DNA from: Baylisascaris procyonis
Lineage: Eukaryota > Nematoda > Chromadorea > Rhabditida > Ascarididae
Direction of reading: 5' to 3'
DNA length: 64,000 bases
NCBI GenBank assembly: GCA_037389465.1
Contig: JAZARR010000185.1
Coordinates: forward strand, 1,054,001 to 1,118,000
The notes below the pieces were generated by a model. That model had not been told where the DNA came from. It did not search any database and saw nothing but the letters and a program-made list of their open reading frames with translations. The position numbers were made by a program, and so were the translations under genes. This document shows, piece by piece, positions 24,705 through 37,500 of the stretch; the first letter of the stretch is position 1; each line of letters starts with the position of its first letter.

Positions 24705-25545
24705 AAGATTCTTTATTAATTTATTTGGGAAAGTGACTCCATTTTAGATGGTACGGCTTCATCGAAGATGCCAATTATCAGCTACATCGTTTAAATGCTT
24801 CAATATTTCTTCAATTCCGATTAAATGTTTCTCATATACGTTTGCGTTGCATAAAAATATTAATATCCCGAATTGTATATACATTGGGGGTGTCAATTAC
24901 GCGTAATCATCGTACTATAATTAATCAAATCGAATGCATAATATTCATTCAAAAAGACAACAAACATATGACCTCGTAATTTGAATAAATTTGAACGTAT
25001 CTTCAAAATGAGATAATGAATTTATTTCGAATTAGATGAATATTTGATATCTTTTTTAGGAGCAAAATTCTCGTTCATTTTTTATCAAATAATCTTCAAT
25101 TTTCGCTTGAATTACCATGATAAGATTGATATCTACAATAGAAATTCCCATTGTTCAGAGAAAATTGCTTACTATATATTATCTAAATTCCTTACTTCAA
25201 TTATTTTCATAGTTGTGTTGGTTTCGTTTTATTTCAGAAATGATAATTTACTATTTTATATATTATCGTTTATGAAAATTTGAAAAAAAAAACTAACAGC
25301 TTAGTTTCCCATGAAGTTTCCCAAAAGATAAACTGAAGATGACTAATCATCAAAGAATGGTAATCCTCTTATTAATGAAAAAACCTCAAATGTTTTTGAA
25401 TGAAATAATAAATAACTAGCTAATAGCAAACTTTAACAAAGCTTTAATTTCTTACAGAATAAGAAAGTAACACAATTCATACCGTTAGAAATTTCGTTAT
25501 TTTCCACTCATAATTAACTTTTTTTTTGAATTTACAAGTAATGTT
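24705..25545. other. 3' flank of the Na+/H+ exchanger gene
   Basis: AT-rich sequence with no supportable gene. A minus-strand AATAAA (TTTATT on the plus strand) near 25020 and another near 24450 are possible poly(A) signals for the exchanger. Confidence 0.4.
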
Positions 25546-28500
25546 TTAAACAATCGTTCTCGTAACTTGCCCCATACTGTGACTGCGTGAAACAGGTCGT
25601 CGCCTACCCATCTCCAAATCAACCGAATGCACATTTGCCAATGAACGAGATTCGTTACGTGCCTTTTGACGTCCTTGCTATAATTTTATAAAATTTGCAT
25701 ATATGATCATTGAATTTTATCATTCAAACATATCCAACATAGATTATTTATTAGTGCATTTGTTAGATCATAGTAGGAAATTGTTTTGGCTGCCAAAAAC
25801 GATGAAAATAATCTAGGTACCAAGAAATTTACATATTGATTTTATATTTAGCATTTTGTACTTAGGTTCACATCAACTGTTTTATTTTGTGATCGAAGAA
25901 AAAATTGCGAAATAGAAAAGCACAGAACTTGGCTCCTGTAAAATTCCTACCACTTTTCCCAAAATGCTTGAATAGGAGGGAAACGGGTAACTAGACATTT
26001 TGATTCACAGGGTGAGGAAAGAGTGGGGGGGGGCATCTATAGACTGATGACTATATATAACCCTCTAATTTGGACGGATTAACACCATATGCATTTAGTA
26101 CTTAGGTCATCATAAAAGTGTTTTATAGCAAATCTTTATAATGCTTTATTGCTGAAGATATAATTCGATGTTGAATTTTTTTCTTTTCTTTTTTTTTGTT
26201 CGTATGTCAATCTATACGTCAAATTTCTTAAAACTGTTTCTTTGAAGGCCATTCGTAGAAGCTTTTTTAAATTATTTTTGCATAACCTGCATACATTTTT
26301 TTAAATGAATTAGTTAATTAATTAATTAATTTTTTTACATTTTTTACATACATTTTCCTTAGGGCGAATATATTTATTATATTTAATTTTTATTATTTAC
26401 ATTTTCAATAGTAATTTCTGTGGCATAAGTACACATTGCTTACTTTTATCTGTAAGTTGTGCTCGTTTCATTATTTATATGCAAATAAATGGTTATGCGT
26501 TATATGTCAGAAATATGCTTTAATGTTACAAGTCCAGTGCATTTCAACTTCGAATCAATAGATCATAAAAACGATTGTATTTCAAATTTAAATCTCATAC
26601 TCACATCGAGATCAACAGTCAACAAGAACGAAATGCAAAGTGGTTATTTTTGCTTTTGTAATTTCTTAAATATATCGAAATAAATTTTTTTCTTTCGTTC
26701 TTTGCATGGCACAGGTGTTGAGATTTAATGTCCATCACCGCCATTACTTGTACCATGATAGTAATGTTTAGAGTGTTAAAGTATAAGACACACTAGACCT
26801 GGATACCTGTGCCACAAAACAAAGTAATCCTCCTCTGTTCCTTGCAGGTTTTCACGTTTCACTACATATTACTTCAATAACTATAACTAAACAAGATGTT
26901 GCAATCTTTTTCGGAAATTTCAACACCAGAAAAGCAACAACATAAGAATAATATTTTCAATAAAACAATACGCGCTTTTCAATGAGGTAGGTCATCAAGA
27001 CACAGTAATTCGTATTCGTAATATCTTAGAGGGGATTCTTCGTTTTGATCATTAGAATCATGTTGTTTTATCAATGTTTCATTTAGCTATCATCATTTAT
27101 AAATGCAATTTATGAAACAAGCAATGTTTTGTATTCTTAACGATCTTCATGAGAAACGTTCATATGTGAAAAATGAAACATGAAAACTTCTCTAAGCAAT
27201 AAAAGGAGCGAGGAGGGGGTGGGAATTCAACAAATCCTAAAATTAACCAAACCTCGGGGATATTTGCAGTGGATGCGCTAACAACTGGTCCAATGATCTC
27301 TTGCATATAATCGTCTTCAATATCACTTCCATCGTCGTCAACTCGTGGATTGGCGTTTAATTCACGCAATTTTCGATCAAGTAGTTGACTGAACATCAGA
27401 TAAAGCGCTTCCGTGTTCTCCTCCGAAGACATATACTGAAAATAGGCTCTTCGTTTTGACTGACAACTAGGTGTGTCTCTCAAACTTATTTATTTGTTTG
27501 TTTATTCACTTATTTATTTATTTATTTATTTCGTTTTAACGTTATTTATTCTATTTAACATTCCAAGGTGAGGAAACAAACTACATTGTACTTCTTTTCT
27601 CTTTGTTGCACTATGCCATAACTAGCTCGTTTTTTAAATACTCAGTTTGAAATCTCTTCAAATGTCCGCTTAGCTTTTGTTTATTTATTTCGGTCGACGG
27701 AGGAGACAACGCTAAATGGAACAATTTATTTCGATTATATCTTGGGCATATACTATATATTGTACTCAGTGAAATAATAACACTTGGAGGCTAGGAATTC
27801 ATTATTTTCTTTAGGGTCTTGATGAAGAGACTGGTTGGTTTTACTTCTACAACTTTCTAGACATAAGTTTACAGCGGAAGAGGGATGCATTTAGAGGAAG
27901 ATCGATCGAGGCGGGGTTATTCCAAGTGAGAGTGGTAAGGAGCGTGGAAGCGGCAGTTTTCGAAAGTGGAAAGGGGTTTTGAGGGCTTTATCTGAGGCAG
28001 TACGACAAGTAATGGGATAGAATCGAAAATGCATTGAATAAAATGAAAAAGTTCGACCTTGTTGAGTTCATTTTTAAGAGCAGCTTCTCTCCTTCCAAGC
28101 GATGTGGTCGCTCCTTCATCCGACTGGTAAGACGCATTGTCGTAAGCGATGCGAGTGCACTCAATAGCACTACGCCTATAAGACAGTTTCTCTTACTTTT
28201 GATTGCTGAGTTCGTATTCATAGAATTAAGTGAAATTATATAGGATACCTCATAAACTTGGAAGGATGGGAATAATTCCAGATTAAAAATAGATCAAATT
28301 TCAGGCTGAAGTTAGAAAATGGTCTTTGCTTACAGGATGTGGAAGTGAAAGAGATAGCCCTGAGTGAGAAATTGAATGAGAGAGGATATGAAATTAAACT
28401 GAAAGAGGAAAAAGTAGAACGAATGAGGGAAGAAGCGAGGTTTCTAATGAAATGTTGGTCAACGCAAGCACCAGGGTTCGAGTCCTGACAGTGCCAGCAC

Positions 28501-31500
28501 TTTTGACATTTTTATCGCCCACTAGCCCAACCATCGCAAAACGAGCAGACAGATACAAACCGGCAACGGACATCGTTCTCGCTTGAGGCACACTGCTTGA
28601 TTCGATTCAAGAAACATAGAAAACGATGGCAAATAAGCAGCATAAAGGACAAATAAAAAGATGATATTTTTTTCAGCGAAGTATGTAATAGATATTGGAT
28701 GATATATAGCCTTTTATGGCATACAACATGGTCTCTTTTCTTTATTCGTTTAAGAGTTTATTCGAAGGTAAAAGTTCGCTGGACAGGACTGGCATCTATA
28801 ACTACACTGGGGAATAATGCCCCATATAAACTCAGACCAGCTCGACAGCTCAAACTTAGCAACCTTTGTCTTACTTAGAACTTCCTCACACAGTGCTGCA
28901 AGAATGCGACGAAATCTGCTAGCCTCAATCGACAATAAATTTGAAGGGGCGGAATTTTTATGAGAGTCCCAAGAATAAAAGAAAAGTGTACTCTATTTCT
29001 GCAAAGCTTCAGAAGCAGTGAATATGAGTTGCTTTTACAGGAATAATAATAATTAGAGAACAGCGATTGCGATAGGTCTCAGCAACCCCTTCGATGGGAC
29101 GATAGCTACTTAACCTTCATAGTTATAGCCTATCCCACCGAAAGAGTATTTCGGCGATCCTAACCGATGAATCCTAAGAACCAAGTTAAACTAGAAATTT
29201 CAAATCAGATCAAACGAAAAGGGAACATCCGTTGGGAAACGAGCCCCTATAATCCTACAAGAAGTATTGTCATCGAAAATGCAGTGCGGTTGTGCATATT
29301 CCGAACATTATTTCTACCGACTGTCCTTTCAACCATCTCGAAGCAACGGTTCTCCTCAGTGGGGATTATTGGTTGTAACTAATTTCTTTGGTCTGGAATG
29401 TTTTTTGGGAGAGAACGTTGTATTAAGAAGTATTTGAAACGCTGAGTGCTTTGTGAAACAACTCTTGAAAAGTTGTGAATCGAAATTGTGAAAAAGTGAA
29501 ATTTTTTCGCAAAGAAAAGTTTACATTTTTCAGTCGACCAATTAAGTTTAAGAATATTTTCTGTAGGGGAGTTCAAAATATATAAAAAAAAACTGCGAAA
29601 ATCATCAGAAAGAAGGCGCAAAATGAAGTGAAAAATTTGATAACATACGTTCTTTTTGGTGTTCCATTGCTATTCGTGAATCGTTTGCCTCCTTTTGCCA
29701 CTTCCATTGCCTCTTTGAGCGTTATTTTAGTATAAGCTCGAACAATTTTAGAGGCATCAAAACATCGTCGTTTCTCATTTCGCATCAAAAGTGGCCGCAA
29801 TATTGTCGCATTTAAGCGCTCGAAACTGAAATTGAATACATGATAGTCATGCAAAGAGAAATCACTTTCTAGATTGCGTTTGGAACTCATGTTCTTTTTA
29901 AATGGAAAGATATATATTTCACAGCAAAATTTATATAGCTTCAAAACTTTAATAGTAAATAATCCGACAAGTAGTTAATTCATTGTAACTTATTGCTGTT
30001 GAAATAGAATGCGATGGCCAAATTCGAAACTGAATCGTTTCTATGCTTGAGTTTGAATTTTTGTTTATGTTTCTGGTAGTTCCAGCTTTAAACCTAATAC
30101 AGTTCAATAGAGTGCAAGTTTTCTTAGAAATTTGTACATGTTCTACGAATAGTCAACGCACATTTTATATGGCTTGCATTTTTATAAGCGGTCGGACTTG
30201 AAGATTGGAACGTTTTATGGAAATTTTTCTGCAAATAGTCGATTTGTTTAAAATATGATTGCATTATTGCATACGCTTGATTTTTTTTTTGGCATTTGGC
30301 TATATTCGTTGATCTCATGAAGGAAACTTTTACCGCAATTACAAACTCTTCCGGTTTGTAAAATCTGAGAAAAATTTTGCAGCTTTTTAGATGTCTTAAA
30401 TTTCTTTTCATGTTACTCGGTCAACTTGAATGTTGCTTGACATGTGATGTCGCTAATTCGACTTTGTCCGCCGAATTTCCTGATTTTAGTACTCAAGACC
30501 TTTTTTAATTGGAATCAAGAGTGCGACTAACAGACCTTCTTTGTGTCTATCGATCAAGTCTATTCAATCTCCATTTACTGCTCTGTTTTGCTCCTCCAAA
30601 TTGTGCTTTAGCCTTTTGCATACATTTTTTTGCATAAGAAAAACTATACAAAATGGAACTGTATATTTGCCTTTGCATACTTAAGGAATCGTTTATGCAT
30701 GCACGATGTGTGTCACGATAATGCGTTTCGCAAATGTGAATACGCAAAGGTACAGAAAAACGATGCCAACGACTTGTGAGGTGGAAGAACATTGCGTAGA
30801 ATCTATTATTTTTGCCATTACGCTGAATTGTAATATTGCATTGCATCAATGCAACAACACTATACTCGCTGCAATTTGTGATTGCAAACTGCAGCTGCAG
30901 CATTTGGCAAAGTCGCAATGCATCGCAGTCTTTAACAGTGCATTGCAATTTTTGCGATGCAACAATCTGTTGCACTATGGGAGAATGGCGTAACAGCAAG
31001 AATAATGGTTTCTGATACTTTAGATGGCTTCTGTAGCAATGATGTCACTTAGATTGGTATTTAAAGTTATCACTTGCTTGCAACAGAATCCCGCAAATCA
31101 AAAATCACTAGAAGGGGGGAAGGAATATGCGAAAAAACATACGTATCGCGAACAGAGTTGTGTCCCTTTTGTCCTGCAATATCCTCCACTCCAGCCATTG
31201 TGTAGTCGAAATACTAAAAGAAACCGACATAAACATACTAAATAAATCGATAGTTTTACAATATTTTTCATTAATTTATGAGGTATTAGCTCTTCCTAGC
31301 TGCAATATATGTAGCACCATCTTGGCTTGATAATAAAGCGGAACGAAGCGGATAACCAGAAAAGACTTTCAAACTTACATATCTTTCAAGCATACATAAA
31401 TAGAACTGAAATAAATCGAGCCTTCTTTCACAATAGCCTTTATTATTTTATGCTTGCTCTTCGGATCAATTCCAATCCTATATCACCCTATTTCGATTCC

Positions 31501-34500
31501 GGTTTTATCGCAATTCCTTTACATTACATTCAGTATATTTGTTTGCTATTTTCCTAGCCATATTGCTTCTTAATGTATGAATTCTTTCACTTTTTTTTGC
31601 AGTTCCGCTCTTTGATATTTTCCAATTCTGAGACTCGAAGCAAAAAAAAAATGAAGCAAATAAAACTGAACTTGGCAAAAAAGTGAAGAATTTGGAAAAT
31701 ATCGACCCATAATAGTTTATCAATATAAATGCAAAAGTATCAGAAATGTGTTTTTCTTTCCCGAAAATTATCGCAAAATAAGCGCTTCAACGCATTGATC
31801 TGCTTCACTTACCCTCATATAAACGCTCTGGATCATGGTTGGCCCTTCTTGGTCTTCACGCTCAATCTTTAGGTAGTTAACCAATGGACGAATCGTCATA
31901 CCCTGCAAAACGACCTTTTTAGGTCAACAAGGACTACCATTTATTTCCTTGAATATAGCACGCTGTGTGTAATCAATTTCTCAAATTGTCATGAAAAGTG
32001 GAGGAAGAACGGATCCTTGGCCCGTTGGTGCTGCATCTATATCCCTCGAAAGAGGATCTTGAAACGGAACTGAAACGGTCATATGATGGGAACTTTGATG
32101 GCTAGGTAGTTTACACCTCAACCAAATACACTGAAATAACAACTTTTATATATGAATTTGATGTATTTATTACTGTAAAGATGACCTGTAAGAAAACAGT
32201 GAAATAGATGACAGCGATGCACGCAGTTGTGAACATGCTTTTCGCCTGGATTTGCTCAGGCATTGATACAACCAAACCGAATGCAATTGCACCACGCAGA
32301 CCACCGTAGGCCATTACGAACTGATCCACGATAGAGAATTGTCGCTTGCGGAAACGGTTCAGGATAGCGCATTGCACAATAACTCCTGAATGCAGACTTG
32401 GTTTATTGCCATAGAAATACAAACCTCACCTTACCAGGCTAGGATAGGCGCTACTTGAAACATACGGCAACGAAAGTAGCACATTTTGTGATTTTACATC
32501 TCAGTCTTCAGATCAACTGGCCGCCTAAATATACTAAAAACAATAGCAAAACGTCTACCAATGTGCCAATGTGTCTTCTTATGGAAGCGATCAGATGCAC
32601 TAACCTCGAAACAGATTCTTTTGTGCCACATCCGATAGATAGAGGTAAAAATTAGGCTTGAAAATTTCTTTGTTTAATTGCCTCGAGACTGCAGCTTATT
32701 CTATGATGCAAGTTATGTTCGAACCTGGCAAACTTTTTCGCCACCGCTTTTCAATTTCGTTAACTAGCGAAATTGTTGTAAAGACGGAGAGAGGCGAACA
32801 TACACACTTTTGCAAATTTTGCAAAATTTGCAAATTTTTCACAAAATATGCAAAAATATTGCTTGTTCGCTATCATTGAGCACAATTATGGCTTTATTAA
32901 AAAGATGCAATTTTCATGCGTCATACACTCCTGGTCACTTCTGATATTGCATAAAAGAATGCAGTTTATATGCTCCAAAAGAGGCTGTGATTGACTAAAC
33001 AGAGGAGACAGGGATGTTATACTTCAGATCTTAGAAAATTCTTCCCATTTGACATAAGCACAAAACGCTAAAGAGGTAATATAAAAACAAAAAATCGTCA
33101 TTACTTGAATGGATGAGTGAGAAATCGGGTTTTCTCTAAGAATAAAATTTTTTCTTTAAATTTGATCCCTATCCTTCTCTTTGTTCTATAAATAATAGAC
33201 TCTAATTCAAATTCCTTTCGAATAATGAAATAAATGCAGTAGTAATGACTAAAACAGTTGAAACGGATGTTGTTTTCTGTTAAGACGAATATTTATCCAC
33301 TTATTGATATCGAAAATAAAAAATCAAGAATATGCTCATTATGGCACGTTGATAGAATATATAAGTAGAAAAAATAAGGCATCTCATAGAAATGTAAAAT
33401 AGATGAAGATTAGCATAGAGAAGCAAGCATAGAGATTGTTGCCTAGAAGGCGATTTTAACTTTTATGCTGTTTTGATCTTATGAAAGCGAATTGATGATC
33501 AAATTCACATAAAGAAAGCATAGCGTTATATAATAAAGCGCTATCGCGCTTTGAAAACTTATCACGTTATCACGTTTCGGCTGAATAAATCTTTTCATAA
33601 CACTTAAAGGTAAATAAACTCTCATAATAAGTTTACGTATCTTTTGATGGTCAATAAATTTTAAGGTCACTCCTCGTGTCACCGATACGATCGCTTATTA
33701 CTTAGATCATTATTTATTTAAATATAAAATTATTATAATTAACCAAATTTGTGTTAAGCGGCAATAAAACGATTACCGACAGATCGATAGACCATACAGA
33801 ACAGGAGAGTGAGTGCAATAAAAGGTAAATCCCAATGATGATGACTTGATATAGTCGAAAGGCCAAGGAACATGAAGATAACCGTTTCACAAGCTTGTGC
33901 AAGCATTTTTGTGAAATATTTCACCGATGCGATTGCTGTATGAGAAATATTCCCCTTCACATATTGTTTCATTGCCATACCACATGCCACAATTCTGAAT
34001 TATTTATCCACTTATAGCCGAATATAAAATGGCGTGTAGAAAAGTAAATAAGTAAAAACAACACAACTGACTAATTAGTTTCAAAAATCATCAATAAAAA
34101 GTAAAATATACAGGACAACACTTTAATATTTTGAAATAAACCACCTATAAAGGATTCGTTATTCTGTGTTTCGATCGGTGTGAAATGCATATTAAATCTT
34201 TAGCACTTTCAAATACAGCTCATTTTGAAATCAAGAGACCAACAAAAATAATGAAGGATACGCTTGAATCGTGATAAAAAAATGAATCGGGATAAGATTT
34301 CTTTCATTTTTAATTTCTGAATTTCTGAGTTTATTCCTTCGGAATTTCATTTTTTTGTTTCATTTCTGAATTTCAGAACTCAATTTCGAAAAACTTGTCT
34401 TCCTTCAGTTGATTTCTTTTAAAACGCCAGGTTAGAGTAAGACATTGCTTCTCAGGTCAATATCTTTAGCTTGAAGTTGAAGTTTTTTGCAGTAGCGGAT

Positions 34501-37500
34501 CTCAAGTCCTGAATTGTCCGCTTTCACGTTTTAGCTCTTTTTTTTACGAGGAAAAAGGAACTTACAATAAACTTACGCCATAATTGAAGATAAACCGAAC
34601 ATTTCAGCGGTAAGATATGCCAAATATGGGATAACAAATATAAAAATTGGATTCAACACTTTCACCTTTTCGGTATATCTGCAATGATGAACTGCATGAT
34701 TAAGTAATCAAACGAAACAGCAATAATACTATAAGATCGACCATAGAACTGTAAGAATATACCTCAAAAGAGCAACTTCCTCTTTGCACAGTGAGCATTT
34801 ATGAGCCGTCACTGCTCAATAGAGACCCTGCTCCCCTCCCTCTCCTCATCGTAAACCTCTTCCCACCAACTCCTCATTTAAAATTGTAGACACCAATGAT
34901 CTTCGAGGAATCCGATTACTTCCACGGTAGAATATGCTCTAACTGGAAAATTCGTCGTTATTTCATTGTAGCGAGCATATTTTTGCTAAATCTAATGCTT
35001 TTTCAACATCGTTCTTTGAGTGAACCTCGCATCTATATCTTTCATTGGGACTGCAAATTATACAGTTTTGCTCACACTCAAAACAGAAAGTATAAAACCT
35101 CAGGGTCTTTGTGCTCATTTCAACGGCAACCCATTCCTATTCTCCAGTACTATTTAAAAAGATTATATATAAGGGTTTAAACCAAAATTGATGCCAACTT
35201 TCAACCTGTAATATATCTAATGCGTACGCAAATAATCAATTGTATTAAATTTTTATTGTATCATCGTATCATTGTACTTTTATTTGGAAGCGCAAATATG
35301 CTTTATGAAATTTGCAGATGAAAATAATGTCCTCTTGCAAATGCAGCAAATTTTTTTTTCATAAAATAATGCACACATTTCCGCGGAAGCAATAAACCCG
35401 TTCATTTGAAAACGCTCGTTGCCGAATATTCTAAAATCCCTTCTTTTGCTGTGGCAACAAGATCTCCTCTCATGATTAGGGTCTTTGAAACAGCATTGCT
35501 CCATTTTCTATTATCAATAAAGCTGAGTTAAAGTTAGCTTTCATAGCCTCTAAGTGAGCTTTTTGACGAAAGATGACAACTGCAATAGTTCTTTCCTCAT
35601 GCAATAAGATGGGAACATACTTTGTGATGAAGCTAACGATAATTGCATAGACGAGTCCGATTGCCGCACCTCCAAGACCAATAACGAAGAAACTCACTCC
35701 ACCAGCAACATAATCAATCGTTATCAGCTTATCAGCCCCAATTAGCGTGAATTTCTTGAACATTTGATACAATACCTAAAAAACTTGTCGACTCTTCTCT
35801 GTAAAACACCACTATCATCTTACAGTCTTTTAATCCTCTACTTCTTTAAATATACGATTCAAAAAACTAACTTAGATAGATGAACTGCATTCTTCAGATA
35901 GATCGACAAAAAACTACGTATAGTATAGCAGAGTTACACATTATTGCAGTGGTAGTATTATAGGACGGCTGCAGGTTGTACAAGTGGCGCATATGGATGT
36001 TTATTCTTTGAATGCAAGATTTTGCATATGTGAAAGAAAATAAACATTAGATTTTGATGAGAAAAAAAGAATTGAGAAAGACAACCTATTTGCGCGACGG
36101 TTCATTCGATTGTGAAGATCCTAGCCGAACTAACCTTATGAAGAAAAGAACTTCATCAAGAACAAGAAGCTAAAGAACGCATGAATACTGATTAACAATA
36201 CTGCCTTACTCGTAATCGAAGACATCCGTATGTTGCGGTTTAATTTTTCAAATGGCCTATTAGAGATGCGGATGGCGATGAGCAGATAACGACATCTGCA
36301 TCGCAATCATTTTAAGAGAACTATTGAGGCGATATGGTGGTGTTTGCAAGGATGAATATGTAAAAATATGCTCGAGCATTTATATTACACTAACAAACTT
36401 AACATTTCCTCTTTGCATTTCTTATGATAATATCGGATGTACAAATGATACAACACATTGAAAAGCACATTTCCCGAACGCAACAAAAATCAGTGCAGAG
36501 GAAAACGTGCTATAACATTTTCATATACTTATGCAAATTTGTGCACTTGCAAATCGCATTATGGTAATTTTACGGCTGCGATATGTGTATGTGTATGCAT
36601 TTGTTTGAATGTGTCTGTACTGTTTGCATGTTATTTAAATCTAGGTCGGAAATCACAAAAGTTATGGCTTCAATGTGAGTATGTTGCAAAATTTATGAAA
36701 TAGGTTTGCAAAATTCAATGGGTATAATCTAATCATTGGATTATATGCTGACTTTCAAGTCGATTCATTAAATTCTAAAATGAATAAAAACACTCGAATA
36801 GGCTTAAGAAGCTTCATGAGTTTCATAGTTGGTCGGGTCATATTTTACAACCACCTCAAAAAGTTTTTAAGTGCTGGAGCCAGAGGCATATTTCTTCAAA
36901 GGTAACAGAAGGAGCCGAAGCCTATTTTCCTAGAAGTCAGAACTGTAAGCAATTTTCTATACTGGGCAGAGCAGCAGTTGAAGCCAAAGCAAAGCAACCT
37001 CACTTGGAGTCGGTTCGAAGATTTGCCGAGGCTTTACATGAATGTAAATGATTACCCGCAAGGCGCAGGATACTACCTTTGTCGGCTTCCCCTAACGAAG
37101 ACAGACCTATGATCTAAGAAATGAGTGATCGCTTCCTTGAAGGATGAAACGACCGTCGGAAGCAAGGAACTTATAAATTGCAGAAAATACAATCAAATTG
37201 TGAGGAAAAATGACTGCGCGAATAAATACGAATGCTCACTATACTTCCGCGTATCGCTTCAAACGATGTTCAATGGATTTCAGAATTGCAAAAGGCGATT
37301 ATAAAAAAGGATTTGCATCAACTAACCACAGTGATACCATCATTAAAGAGTGCTTCTCCGAAAACGGTAATAAAAAGAAGTTCATTGACATGAATTTCCT
37401 CAAAAACAGCGATTACAGCCACCGGATCGACCGCACTAATAAGTGCCGAAAAGAGGAATATTTCGAAAATTGAAAATTGTACCGAGAAAATACCATATTC

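Noticed and set aside
29573..29944. Long minus-strand frame read as one 123-residue protein
   Set aside because: Only 29825-29649 is coding (exchanger exon 12). The flanks are intron, as shown by the TTTCAG acceptor, the GTATGT donor and the phase match to exons 11 and 13.
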